Made by a program: the position numbers and the translations under genes. Positions 11,113-24,496 of a DNA stretch of 64,000 bases are shown one piece after another. The DNA comes from Pterobdella sp. o SKG-2022. Lineage: Eukaryota; Annelida; Clitellata; Hirudinida; Piscicolidae. The notes below the pieces were generated by a model. That model was not told the origin of the DNA. It saw only the letters and a list, made by a program, of their open reading frames with translations, and ran no database searches. Each line of letters starts with the position of its first letter. Position 1 is the first letter of the stretch. The stretch covers positions 11,816,118-11,880,117 of the forward strand of contig OZ038320.1 of assembly GCA_964035795.1 (NCBI GenBank), given 5' to 3'.

Positions 11113-12930
11113 AATCCATATATTTTCTTCTCTTTGTTATTTTTACTGTAATTTATCGGTGATGTGTCAAATTTTTATGCTCAACATTGAAACCAAACAT
11201 GTTTAATTTTTATCAGAATAGATTTTTCTATAGTAAAATATGAACTTAACATGACTTTTTAATTATAGTTTGAATAAAAGATTGCCATAGAATTAACGAA
11301 AAATTGAATTAATTTTAATGATATTGTAATCCATGGAATACACGAGAAATAATTTTTCCAAAAAGTGATTCCCATCAAGATCTTAAGCGCTCCTAACGTA
11401 ATACGTTTTTCACGCTTCGTAGGATTCGTATCTAAATAAAGAATTTATTTCCTAAGCATTTGACTGCTCTCGTAGAGATTAATACTTTTTTCGATGCTTG
11501 AAATTAGTTTGTATAAACGATAAAAAAAACTTGTCTTTCACGTTTTAAGAATATTTAATTTCTATGAATTTAAGTTTTTATATAGCTTTTTGTTTGACAA
11601 AAAAAATATTTTACTCGTTCTAAGTTACGATTCTCACTTTGGATCCAGTTATATTTAAAGTATGATATTCTACCAACATTTCAACGCAACTAAAATAAAC
11701 GACAGACTCAAGTATTTTTTAAAACTTCAATAAAACGCTCAACGTAGTTTTATCCAAAAATATTTCCCAGAGACATTGTTAGACTCGAGTTTTTAGAGCA
11801 AACAATAAGATATTCTATGATTTATTACAAAATCAAACAATCATTACCATTTGGAAGTTCCAAAATAATAAGAAATTTTTATGAAAAAATATCTGAAAGT
11901 CACAATCCTTCGTTAAATAGTACGTATCTAATGTCTTTGAACTTGATATCTTCGCTCAAACCACGCCTTATCGGGAGCTTCTTTCTGCTGTTTTAAACCA
12001 TTCCAATTTTTTCCTGTCGTTTAATTCCTCTTGTGCTTCATCTCTGTGCGTGTTTAATCGTTTTATTGATTATTTAGTAGAAATTATTCAAAATACATCT
12101 TAATTTTATATTTTGAAATAAGATAAAGGCCGAACTACATTTTACGACAATATGAAACACAGAAAAGTACTCGTCTTTATTTCAAGAAGCTCTTATATAG
12201 CAGTGAAGTGCTGTTTTTTATGGTAGCTAATCTTCCTTCGCAAGCTTTCGTGCGGCAGAACTTGGCGTAAAATGGTTTGAAATTGTTTTTTTATCCAAAA
12301 ACGTATGGATAAAAACAATACTTGTTTCATGTTATTTAAAGCCTTATATTCAGATACCATCTTCGAAATTTTGCCATTTGTTTATTTTTCTATTTTATTT
12401 TCTTTGAATATCAAAGTGATTTTTTATGATTCGTTTTAAAAAAAACTTACTATTTAAAAAAAAGTATAATTTTAAAATTTGATTTTTAAAACTAATATTT
12501 TCAAGTTTAATAGTTTCATAGTTTAGCACGTTTTGGTACCATTTATATATAAAATTTCAAAAAATTTTTATTATCGCGAAACATTTTAATTTATAAGACA
12601 AATACTCTATAAGCGTCTAGATATTATATTTTATTCTAGATTTAACGTGTCAAATCTTGTTATTTTTTTAAAATAACTGTTCAAATACCTATTCTATTAT
12701 TCAAATGTTTTGCTTAAATATCTATTGTAACAATTTGAGCATACTGATTATCTTACTTTGAATTTTAAATCTTCATAATTGAAGTTTATAATTCAAGACG
12801 ATGTGCTGAGAAACACCTTCAATCGGTATTTTTAAAAAACTTTTATATTTATTCAATAAACTTCAGTGAAACCCATACAAAAAATATAAATAACCGTTTA
12901 AAGTGTAAATAAAATGAAATCTTTAAACGC
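11113..12930. other. Intergenic, no gene seen
   Basis: AT-rich sequence between the ends of the ZDHHC4-like gene and the convergent neuropeptide gene. It holds a likely poly(A) signal for the former just after its stop. I see no splice-flanked coding block or repeat family member here. Confidence 0.6.
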
Positions 12931-14027
12931 TCAAACACTACACCTCATCATAGAACTTCTCTTCCCCCACACCTTCAAATCGTTCCACTTCCTCTTCTGC
13001 TTCTGAACCGACTGAGGACTCTTTTCTGCTTTTCAAATGGTTATTATTAGCATTCAAAATTTCTAGTCACATTTGTTATCTTAAAATTTTTTTAAAATCA
13101 ATTTCTCAGTAAAAAACTGCCTATCTTTTAATGATTTTTCAAAATTAGATCCGTTCTTTATATTTTTCCCCTTTTTAGTGACATCAAACCGACCAGTGAA
13201 GGTCAAATGTGAGGGATTCATAATTGTATTATGAAACGCCATCTCTTCAGTTCAAAAAAAATGTTATCAAAAAAACCAGTTTGGTAAAAATAAAATTCAA
13301 AAAATATATTGCAAAGATTAAAATTCAATCTATTATGAATGTTTTTGTGAAAAATAATTAGAACTCTTGACGTATTAAAATCACTGGTATAAAATATTCA
13401 TAAAGCTGTCAAGTCCGAAATCATAGGCCTTTTGGAAACTCAGATATGTATTTTTATAAAATTATACGCTCGTTTTTTAGGCATTTCTTGCGTAAATTCT
13501 CTCATGGCAAGGAATATCGACTACAACCGCCATTGTTTAACATACTGCGTTTTCTCTTTGTATACTTTTTTTGAAGTGTTTTTTAATTGATTCGTTTGAA
13601 AATTAAAGTAATTACTCAAAAAAATTTTGAAATTAAATAAATTTACGACATTTTTGTTGGTTTAATGAAAAATAAATTAATTTACATCAAAATATAATTA
13701 ATTGAAATACTTCTGAAATAAACTACCATCGTTATACAGAAGATTTGCGAGATCACTTCTTTTGCCCCAAACCTTCAAATCTCTCCACCTCTTGACGCCA
13801 GGTCTCTTCAGTCCTTCTTCACTCCTTCTCTCGTTGCTGCCTTCGTCAACGTATTCCCCTGGGACAACTTGATTTGGTTCATAATTCTCTATCCACTTCT
13901 CTAAACTATTTTCTTTTGGACCCGCCCAAACAAAAGAACGAGGAGGAAAAGAATAGGATGAAGTTAAAGAATTGAAGATGAAGAGGATAGAAATGATTTT
14001 AAAAGATGAAAATAAAGGAACTTTCAT
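12931..14027 (-). CDS. Neuropeptide precursor, W-X5-W-amide (MIP/allatostatin-B type)
   Basis: Exon 1 (14027-13727) and exon 2 (13025-12931) join in phase 1 to give 131 residues. The N-terminus is a signal peptide with a hydrophobic core (IISILFIF). Two amidated peptides are predicted from dibasic cleavage and Gly amide donors: VKR-WRDLKVW-GKR at the end of exon 1, and KR-KWNDLKVW-GKR (or WNDLKVW if the extra Lys is trimmed) in exon 2. W-X5-8-W-amide is the signature of myoinhibitory peptides (allatostatin-B), ligands of sex-peptide-receptor-type GPCRs; the X5 spacing is known from molluscs. An acidic spacer with NERR precedes the first peptide. The exon 2 acceptor rests on phase agreement and on the near-identical peptide. 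Further exons in the 700-base intron cannot be ruled out, but I saw none. Confidence 0.85.
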
Positions 14028-17000
14028 CTGAAAGTTTGATTAAAAATGAACAAAATTCAATTGAATGTAGCTGCGATATTCATTTTCAAAATTCAAAAAT
14101 TTTAAACTGTTATGTTGCAATAAGATTAATTACTGCAATTAATTATTTGAACAGCATTATTTTTTCGAAAAAACAAGTTGAAAACAATTATCAAATATAA
14201 AAAACTATAAATAATTTTTAATTAATTTTTGTTTTCGTTTCAAAATTTGTTTCTTTGATGTCTTTTTGAATTTTAAAAATTAAAACTACGCTCACAATTA
14301 CACACATATCCCAATCTCTACTATATCACATTTAATCATCTCAACGCTTATTAAAGCAATCACTCTACAGTAGGCAACGTTCCTTGTTTTTCTTCTACAA
14401 TATATTATAACTGACAAAAACTGAAGGAAAGCACAAAATTCTCAAAAATATTTCTACATATTACAAAAAAATACTAAAAATAGCGTCTAATAAGATGAAG
14501 GTGTATTTTTAATGAAATTTTTTTTATGGAAATGACACAATTTATTCGCATAGCGTAACACTTGTGGCCAAAAACACTATGTAGAGTAGTGTTATTGTGT
14601 GTATAATAAAATATGGGGAAAACTTCGATCTCAATTAAACATTAAATCGAAAGTACAATAATCGAAGTTATTGCGATATGCTACCACGTTTGTTTATTGA
14701 CGTTGCTTTCATTTTGTTGACAATTATAATGATTCTCAACTTAAGTGCAACTTTTTTATTATGGCAAAATCTGCAAGTAATAGATTTTTTCAAGCGTTTG
14801 ATTCGTGTCATACAATTATAATAGGAACAATTTTTAAAGCAACCTATGCTTCCATATAAAAGAATGTTGTAGAACATTTACAAGAACTAGAGAATTTTCT
14901 CTTTTTTATTCAATGATTCATAAATCTTTATGAGCTTACTAGTACCAAAAACAGAACATCCACAAATTTAATTGAGTTTTCCGTTAATACTCATATTTGA
15001 ATGAAATTGAACAAACCACATTAAAATTTTCAGTTTTATTGAAGACTCTAACTGAAATATAACTGTTATTAGGAATTCTATTAATCATAGAAAATAATAA
15101 TTTTCAGAAAAATATATTTATTTTTAGTTTCATAAAGTACTCATTCTCTTTTTGTTCAATGTGGTTTATTGTTTGATTCCTATTCAATTAAGAAGCTTCA
15201 AAGTATATCTGAAGTCTAACAAATAGGCAAAACAACTAACGAGAGGAAGAACTATAATTTCAAAATATTGGATTGGTACTCTAAAAAATTCAAATTAGTG
15301 CAAGAGATTTCGTTAAAATTTGAAATTTTTCAAATCTTATATTTTTATAAGATTTTATCACCAAGTAGCTTAAATATTTAAGCAGTTTATGGCAATTTTT
15401 AAACAGGGATGATAATAACATCAAATTTTGACACCAAAATTTAAAACGACGTTGAATAAAAAAGTTCATGGGAGTGTTTAAAAATATTTTTCTTGACGTT
15501 TGAATGAACTATCAACTGAAGAGAATTCAAGTTTAAAAATTTATTTTTTAAATTCATAAATAAATTATTCGTATCTATTCAGCTTTTTGAATAGGAACAT
15601 TCAGGTCAAATTTATTAAAAAAAAATTATAATTGCCGACCTTTTAGAGGAGTTGTTTTCAGCTTTAATATGAAAATCTATTCAATTTCAAAATATTAAAA
15701 ATTATAAAGTAAATATAACAATTTAAATTCATCCATTAGCTCTGATTTGCAGTATTTATACGCATCTCGACGCATACATGCAAAGCGGACAAAAGTTTAA
15801 AGACACACACAAAAGGTTTCTAATCATTCAATCGGACGTCAAAAAAAACCCCTTTCACTCATTCTTCAATAATGCATTTGAAACTTCATTCAACTTTTGA
15901 CATAATTCCCAACTTTTCATGTAAGGCTTATTTTAGTTGGTGCACAGAAATGTGAACGTGAAGAATGCTTATGACTGTGGTGCGTCAAATTTATAACACA
16001 TAACGTAAAAATATCTTACTAAATGAACATTGAACATTATTTTTCGACAACTAGCATTTGTTTAGTTTTTCTCAAAAATCATCATTAGATGACGATTTCT
16101 CTAAAAAATCGAAAAGATATGCACTTCTAAAAATACATTCTGAATCTCGTGATTTCTCTGTAACACTAATACGCTTTTTGGAGTCTTTAAAGTCAGAGTT
16201 TAATTAAATTTCAACCCACCTGGACACTATTCAATTTGGAGTTCAAAAGCGTGTAGCCAAGAAAAACAATAGCACATTTTTTTAACGTACTAAAAATAAA
16301 GCATTTAAACTCAAGAAAAAGGAATGAACTTTGAACTAAAAGCATTGTTTAAACAAAATATATAAATAGGCACAAAAGTGGCTATTTCTTCGAAGGGCCC
16401 TCAAAGTTGTGTGGGTGCATGAGTGGCTGTATATCAGTACCATTCCCATTTCAAGAATTAATAGTATTTTCTCAAAATTTATTCATTAAATCGTGGTAAT
16501 GGATTTATATTTTGTCTGAATAAATAAAATTGATATTGTGAAAAATTATGAAGGAAATCAAACATAAGCTTGGGAAAAACTTCAACAAAAATTTTTATTA
16601 ATATTTCCATTCGTAAAACTTCAAATGTCACCTCTTTTCATGGCATCAGTCTGAAAGAATTAGTGAATTTTATGACTTACTTCTCTACCATAAATTCAAA
16701 ACTACCTTTGTCCATCTTAATCAGCCAATTTGTTTCTTCTGCTTTTATATCCTTTTCCTTTTATTCCCGATCTTAAATCCTGCAGCTGTTTTAGTCGATG
16801 AAATTTTATTCGACTGGTTTTAAATTCACTTTGAATATGTTAAACCTCATTTGAGAAGCATTTTATTTTTGAATTACAAACATTTAGGTTTACCTCTCAT
16901 ACAACTATGTTGATATTTTTCGAAAATCTTGTTATAGCGCTTATTCTTCAATTTAAGGATTTTTCTTATTCCCAGCTTCACGTATCAGCCTTTCAACATC

Positions 17001-18007
17001 TGTTGTGCTTGAAACGGTTTTTGAATAAACTCTCAAATGAATAGCAAAACATACCAAAGCTTTCGGTCATGCGTAAAGAGCGTCAGGCAAGAAAAATTAT
17101 AGCAGTCTATTTTGTGTTATTAGTTTTTTCAATTAGCTTCCTAAAATCATTAAGTATTTTTATTCAGACAATTTTTTATTGTTTTTGCTCCCATTCATTA
17201 AGTAAAGTCCATTCGGATTCATGAATAGGTTTTTTATCAGTTTCGTATGAAACTTTCGGAATGGGTATTGACATTATGAAGCAATTAAATTATATTTCAC
17301 AGTTATTATTAAAGATATGATTTTATAGTTGAGCTTATTTTAATAATCTCATTTTTAAACTTTTTGGTTTTTAATTTTTGTACTGACATTCAAGACTTAT
17401 TTGTATGATTTTGGTAACATGTGCCATGCTGATTTCATAATTTCCAGTGTTTAAACCACTATAAATCTCACAAATATTGTGAATCATTACATACTTATCT
17501 AAAATTATTTTTAATGAAAAAATATTTTTATCTAACATTTGAAACAAACTTTCGTTAATTTTCAAACAAAATTGTTAGTTTAACTACTAATTAAAATCAT
17601 TTCAAAGACAAGATTAGTAACCATACAGAACTCTTGTTTGTTTCAAGTTTTATAACTATCTTTTGGAACTTTGATTTAAACACAATCGAAGTTTTCAGCA
17701 TATAATTTCATATGAATTAAATAATAAATTTTGTTTGAAAACTGAAGTTCTTGAATCCTACTACAATGGGAGAAGTTTGAAGAGGCGTCGTTTTATTAAA
17801 GATCTCACAAAAACCATGAACAAAACTATGAAATCTTTGAGTTTATATTTAATGAGTTAAAAACTAACTTCTTATTAAGCAATTCAAAAACTCTCAACAA
17901 ATAACTTTAAAGAAATTTTCACCCAATTTCTTGTAATTTATAAATACATTTTTATCTTAACTAATTCAATTTTTTTAATTTTAAGTTCATTAACTAGTTA
18001 ATTTTAT
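14028..18007. other. Upstream of neuropeptide gene; no confident gene
   Basis: About 4 kb of AT-rich DNA. It must include the neuropeptide promoter just above 14027. Two short minus-strand protein-like stretches stand out but could not be linked into a model: a 32-codon reading frame at 17274-17176 (starts MSIPIPKVSYET) and a splice-flanked 14-codon stretch ending in a stop at 16426-16382 (PLMHPHNFEGPSKK). No tRNA, LINE or hairpin family member was recognised. Confidence 0.5.
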
Positions 18008-21000
18008 TCATTCACACACATCAAAACAATCTCCATTCATAGCTTTTTCAATTTTTTTTATCGTTTTATCCATATCTTTCTTATCCCAGTCCACACCACC
18101 TCTGTAAGTTCAAACCATTTAAGTTTCAAAATCAAGGTGTAATTAAAATTAAATTTAGGAACGCTGTCATCAATCGATCATTCCAACTCATACATGAACT
18201 CATAAAAACATTTATTCATTCTCTCATCCATCCGGCCGCATAATACGATATCATTGCACTGAGTATCGAAAGATAGCCATATCGATGCCTCCATAGTTAA
18301 CGTTTTTTTGCAGTGTTTTTGCAATAAATTAAGCTTGAGGCAACATTTGAGCTTCAGAGCTCAATTATAAATTTAACTCAACCTATACATATTTCATTCA
18401 TACATAGATACACGAACTATCCATGTATATAAGCATTTAAACAAACTATCCATGCATTATGCATCGAACTTTACCTATAATCAATCATTCTGTTGTCTGG
18501 ATGCTTGTTCCAAAACATATCTTCCTTCAACATTGGCTTGGTGATAGATCTGAAACACACGACCATTATGGTTTCAAAATGTTGAAATCCAAGTTACTTT
18601 TCAACTAGTGGTTGCAAAAGATTTAGTTCATCTATACTCTAAAATTTAGCTTATTTTGTCTCATTAAAACGCCGTTATACTCTTTCCCAGTTATTTAATG
18701 CAGCATTATCGATAAAAATTTTTAGTAAAATTATCGACACTTTTTGACACTCTCAGTATTAGAGGAAGCGTTTGAATGTGCTTTAAAACATTATAATCTC
18801 ACACACACATACTTGTCTTTGAGAATTTGAGTGGTGTAGAAGGGATCTTTCCACGAATGTTCATACACGCCCTTCGTCTTCTTCACATAACTCTGTAGTT
18901 TTTGCAGTCAATAGATGTACTTTTATCTTATAGGTTCAAATAGCATCGAGATGATTCAATTCATTGAGTGGTCGTTGCGCACTATAAGGTTTTTGTTTGG
19001 TCGATATTATAAGATCGTTTTAATGAAAATTAGGAATTTTTTGTTTAAAAAATGGATCAAAATTTGTCATCTTTTTTTACACAGTATTTTATTTTAAAAT
19101 TAAATATTAGAAAATTCATGAAATTTTAAAAATATATTAATTTATCTGTACATTTTATATATTTTATTCAATTATTTGTACTGGAAAAGTTTTTACATTC
19201 TTTTGATGTTCCAACTTAAATTTTAAAGCATACACTCATAAATTCTATTTTTTATTTGTTTAAGAAATCCCATTTTATTGAAATTTCATTGAAAATCTAT
19301 TTTAATCTTTTAATTAAGAAATTTCTTCGTTATTAATTAACTAATAGAATAAATTTTAAATTTAAATTCTATCAATTTTCAATTTTATTCAGATAAATTT
19401 TCAAGCTTGTTTGCAAAATTTTTGAATTAATTCCAATAAAATATCCGTTATTTATCTTAAGGAATGTTGATGATTAGTTTACAAGATAGCTATAAAATCT
19501 TTATCGTTCATAGCATGTGTTCATAAGTCTATCAAAATCTCATAAGAACTTAATAACATAAAAAATGTTAATTAATTGTTATGAAAATCATTATTTTGTT
19601 TGAATAAAGTTAAAATAACTTTCAAACTATACATTTTAGTGAATTAGTTATCATTGCTTTTTTCTTTCAAAAATTAAATTGCTCCAGATTAAAGTATACA
19701 TTGCTTTTAAAACCTATTCATTTATGTTCATTTTTTAGTAGATAAAAACTTCTATTTTTACTTCATTAGTTTATAAAATTCTATTTTTATGCATCTCTTC
19801 AATATTTATGTTAGTGACTTTCAATTATAAATTGCATTTTGTCTCATTGTTTCATCTCTTTTCATAATTTATTTTTTTTCTTCATCTCTGTACCAGTTTC
19901 TAACGTTTAGTATTCTAACTTCATATCTTCGTCATTTTTTCATTTAAAATTTCAAAATGTTCAAAACTTTGAAATGTTTTTAAGGTTAATAAACTTTTGA
20001 AGGTAATAAAAAGCTCATATTATTAAATAATCCCCATTAGTTTATAATCCCTTGTATAATTTTGATATTTTTATTTTCTTTTTATACTTTTATTCGAACC
20101 GTTTCATTTTCATTTTACAATTATAACCTATTCAAATAGTTTTCTGCTCAAAATTGTTTCATTTTTATAAGTAAAAAATTTTAATTTAGAAACATTTTAA
20201 AACTTAATGATGTTAGTGCCAACCAACTTCCCAATCTCTGAGTTGTTCGTTTCTCCTGTAGGTTGGCTCCACGGCGTTGCACCGCCACAAAAGATCCAAG
20301 TTGTACTTGGTGGCGTCTGGTACTGCACATTTAATCTGGTTTCTTTGGAATTTAGTTCATAAAAATTATTTTGAAATTTTGTTTTTTTGATTATTCATCA
20401 AAGAATTTTCGACCACCAATAAACTTACCTTTTAAATGTTTTATTTTTACATTTTTGGTCATCTTTCAATGATCTCAAAGCAGAGAAAAACGAAAAATTT
20501 GATAAACGGATAATGCAAGGAACTTATTTTCAAAAACTGGTAACCATTTCAGAAGTCAAGTCTCAAACCTCATTCCTATGAACCAAGTCCAAAAACTCTA
20601 TAAGCTACTGGGCCATCAGATCAAAAATATCAACTAAGTCCTTCTTCAAAGTGAAGAAAAAATCTAAACTAAGATTTGTATTCAACTGAAAAAGTATTCA
20701 TCAATTATCTTACTGTTTTTTGAGAAGGAAGTCGACATATTTGTGGTTCCAACAATCAATTGTGCATGGTGCCAGCATTGCTCTCAGTATATCCTTGGAA
20801 ACCGCTTTATTCCTTTTCTCTTCATAGCTCTTTAAATGAAAAACAACGAAAAAATTTCAAAACCATGTTTTAATGTAAGTTAATCTAAAGAAATTTCATA
20901 GCAATATTTTTTTAGCGTTCAAAAGGGGTTCGCCACAAACTGAGTTGAAAAAAAAGTTTTAGATATTTGTAAAAAGGTATCAAGAAGGTTTCAAAAGAGA

Positions 21001-23290
21001 TAAAAAATTAATTTTAGTGAAGCAAACTAGTTTATGGCAAAAAGTGATAATGAAGAAAATTCAAAAAAAAATCTCAAACCAAGACAATTATAGAACTTAA
21101 TTGAAGAAAAACTTTGAACCAATAATTTTAAACGTAATACAAAAAAATGTATGAAAATATATATACAAGTAAGCCAATGAACAATAAGTGACAAGGGGTG
21201 TAATAATGTGAAGGGACTTTTTAGAGACATTTCAATGCTCTTATAAATAACATTCAACAATTTCTAAGTCAATTTATGTAAGAATTTTATTACATTTAAT
21301 CTTGAAAAAATTACACAAATTCTTCCATAAATCGATGAAAAAAATACTTGAATCAAAGGTGTGCAAAATGAGCTGCACCCTTAGAAGCTTTGTTGAGGGT
21401 AAAAAGGTTTTTTTTGGGAAGATTCCAATGAAGCTAGTTGCAGTAGTCAAAGTGGTACTAAATGAAAAAATAAAATAAAACGCTTAAAAAGTTCTCAAAT
21501 AAAAAAGGAGATTCAATAAGATCAAATCCCCAAGAGGTGCAGCTAATTTGATGTTTATTGATGGCAAGAAAAGGTTGTTCTCAAAAGAGAGAAATAGAGG
21601 AAAAGAGGAAATCCTTGGTATGATATAAACAAAAGATTTTTTGAAATGAGAAAGATGACAACTATGAAGAATTATAATCGAGAGCCGAAAATAACTTTGA
21701 AAAACTTCATAGAAATCTTAAAGTAAATATGAGTTTTTTTTAACACTGAGATAGGTCTAAAAAATATAACGTTTAGCTTAAAAAAAGGATGTAGGAACCA
21801 CTAATCATTGGGAATAGATGAATAAAATTATTAATAGGTCGGCTTGAACTTTTTAGAATCTGCTTAGAACGAGAACATTTTTGGTGAACCATGGAGTTTA
21901 AAAAAGAAGACATAAAAAATAAGAAAGCAAAGATGAGAGTTGGAAAAAAATGAAACTATGAGGCAGTCATCGACATAGAAAAAGAAGAGAGCAAATGTTG
22001 ATAGAGCGAGGTGATCGAGAAGAAAATTTCCTTTATTTAAACCACGACCTACAAAAAAAATCTAAAGAAATATGATGATATATTGCTGTTGAAGATATCA
22101 GAGAAGTTAATTGAATGAGGGAAAGAATAAGATCTATGGTATTATCAAAGAAGTGATTAGGAAAGTGGCATATTGAATATGGCTAAAGAAAACAAACATC
22201 AAAAAAAATTTTCGAAATAAGTTGAAGTGTTTAAGTATATAAAATATGGCAAAAATAAAGAAACAAGAAAAAACTTGAAAGAGAAAAACTCATGGAGTAG
22301 ACAATATTCTTTATCTATATAAAGAAGATAAGAGGACAAAAGAAGCGCGAAAAAGCACAAAGAACTAATAGGTGTTACTGATCTTTTCAAAAACTAATTT
22401 TTAATTGGTTTTATAAATTTATAATTGTGATCCGTAGTCTGTATTTATCGTAAAAATAAGAAACATTACTCCAAGTTTATAAATTGAATGTAGGAAGCTT
22501 TTGTAAGGTGAACTTACATTATCAATTACGTGAAACTTAAGATTATAAATTTTCTTTATATATATGAATGAAGGAATACGATTAGTATGATATTTAAATA
22601 CAATTTGTCCAAAGACTATCAGAAACTTATGATGATTGTCGAGTCAGGTGAATGTCTAAGCTAATCTGAACTTGAAGGATGAAACAGTGAATTTAGGGTA
22701 TAATATGTTCTGTAGTACAAAATAAAATGAATATTTTTGTAATGTAATGCGGTATTAATAAAGCGCTTTTTCTTATAGATCAAAGCACTTGCTACAAATT
22801 TAATGTAGCGAAAACACTGTGGAACAGGTGCTAATTGTCGGCTCACGCTGTATCGAACCCGGTGACTTTAGATAATTAGTCTAATGCTCAACCATTGTGC
22901 TATAGGTTCCTTCAGTCGTTCAAGATAGCTCATTATCAAGTTCTATGCTTGTGAAACTTTTTTTTGATTAGTGTACATAAAAGTTTGAAACTGTTTTTTG
23001 TTTATACTTTGGATAGAGTGAATTTTATTTTAATATAAAAAATGATTCCAACTTCATATGTAGATAATAAGAGGAGTTTTAACAAAATTGTATACCTTTA
23101 CTGCCCAAATGTTATGCTTTTCCTCGCATTTTCTTATCACATCTTTTATCGGCTTGTCATCTACCTTAGGCTGAGCTGTTCAAATGATTATTTAGTGTTT
23201 TTAAGGGTGATTTTTTTATCAATTTTATAATTTTAAAAGAACATGTTTACCTAAGTTTGAAATTTTATCTTTTACTTCCATTACTTTCAT
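18008..23290 (-). CDS. Unrecognised seven-exon gene, 197-residue protein
   Basis: Exons 23290-23251, 23175-23102, 20829-20714, 20342-20228, 18892-18813, 18549-18475 and 18101-18008 join with matching phases (1, 0, 2, 0, 2, 2) from a Met start to a TGA stop. I do not recognise the family. The product is soluble-looking, charged and rich in Trp, Tyr, Lys and Asp, with no signal peptide or membrane segment. Visible stretches: CEEKHNIWASYEEKRNK, CTIDCWNHKYVDFL, VPDATKYNLDLLWRC, EHSWKDPFYTTQILKD, DMFWNKHPDNRMIDYRGG and a lysine-rich C-terminal helix. Aromatic-rich short proteins of this kind occur among ciliary microtubule-associated proteins, but that is only a resemblance. The fourth exon is open in all three frames; the frame chosen is the one whose acceptor (after CCAAAG) and donor (GTTGGT) satisfy both neighbouring phases. 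Intron 2 is about 2.3 kb and purine-rich. Confidence 0.72.
22492..22560. repeat. Fragment of hairpin repeat family
   Basis: Contains GGAAGCTTTTGTAAGG and ACTTACATTATCA, the inner-arm motifs of the hairpins at 58007-58164 and 40820-40939, but only one arm is clear. Confidence 0.4.
22838..22911 (-). pseudogene. Decayed tRNA-Ile-like sequence
   Basis: On the minus strand this has an A-box-like TAGCACAATGGTTGAGC, an anticodon arm TTAGA-CTAATTA-TCTAA with anticodon AAT, and a B-box-like GGTTCGATAC. The acceptor stem no longer pairs. The stretch from GAGCATTAG through TCTAAAGT is identical to the copy at 30842-30914. It lies inside an intron of the seven-exon gene. Confidence 0.6.
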
Positions 23291-23399
23291 GTTTGAAATG
23301 ATTTCATTAAAATTTTTTAAGCGTGTGATAATCAAAATTATCTTTCTAAAGCTGAACATCATAGAAAAGTCATGACTCGTGTTATTTTGGATGGATCGT

Positions 23400-23640
23400 A
23401 TCTCCCTTGTTGCAGGGCGTTGTTAATACAAGCCAGCGTGGCTTCCGAAAAACTGGAAACTTTCATTTTGTTAAACACAAAATAAAATGCCTGAAACAAC
23501 ACAAAAATTTTCAATTCTTGTTCTCAAACTTGGTTGAGGCTTTTGATACTCTGGATCGTGAAAAACAATTTTACCCGAACGATAAGCCGCGAAGTTCATA
23601 TAGATCACCTTTTGTTGTTTTTGGTATTGCATGATAACCC
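23400..23640 (+). mobile_element. LINE reverse-transcriptase relic
   Basis: A 75-codon open stretch resembles the middle of a LINE reverse transcriptase: QRGFRKTG matches the QxGFRKGR block, and LVEAFDTLDRE matches the catalytic [14 protein letters not shown] block with its Asp retained. The sequence on either side is too decayed to read. It lies just upstream of the seven-exon gene, on the opposite strand. Confidence 0.55.
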
Positions 23641-24496
23641 ATAGAAGTTAAGGATCGAATAAAAAATACGATAGACTTTTTTGAAACTATAGTATGGATT
23701 TAGCTATGTTTTTGTGATCATTTTTGGATTGTTGCACACCAATCTTTAGTTTCGTAGTTTTTGCTGTAAAATCACACGATATTTTGATTTTGACCCATGT
23801 AGGATCAATGGATGTAAATCCTGATTCTTTTGTCAACTGAAATGACCCTTGATGGGTCTTATCACATATCCTTCAAGGCGTAAATTTTGATACAATGCTT
23901 TTCTGTGCTTTTTATAAAAAATGCAGATATTTGTAAGTAATGAATATGAAGGCCGTACTAATATTTTGAGCAAAATAAAAATTTATGAAATACTTGTAAA
24001 AGCTCATTCACAGCATTCAATAAACCAAACTTCCATGAGCTCATTAGTTTTTGACTTCAGTAGCTAGTATCAGTATCTTGATTAAATGATTCGTCTAAAA
24101 AAAGCAGATGAACATTCAAAAGGGTGACATGGCGATAGGAAAAGTTAATAATTTCAGCTAACTTTGAAGCTGCTTTTTGTTGACTAAAAAGATATTGGAA
24201 GGGTTGTAACTAATTAACGAAGACTCAAGATTAAAAACACTGACAGATTACAAACAAAATTAGCAGTTTGCATTTAGTTGCTTTTTAGTGGCTTTGATAC
24301 TAAGACTCTCTGGAGAAAAAATAAAAATGAACCAGTTCTATCTTCGATTTTTACGTTGAACCATGAAAATTTTATGTATTTCGAAAAGTCAAGTGCTTAT
24401 CTGATGTAGAAGCATTTCCCATTAAACTAAAACTTGGTTTACAATTAATTGGCTACAAAAATTAAAAAACTAATGTTTTTTTTGTTTTTTTTTAGA

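Noticed and set aside
16382..16426. Minus-strand splice-flanked stretch PLMHPHNFEGPSKK followed by a stop
   Set aside because: Could be a last exon, but no upstream exon with a matching phase was found.
17176..17274. 32-codon minus-strand frame starting MSIPIPKVSYET
   Set aside because: It looks protein-like, but no donor, acceptor or partner exon fits, and it is too short to support alone.
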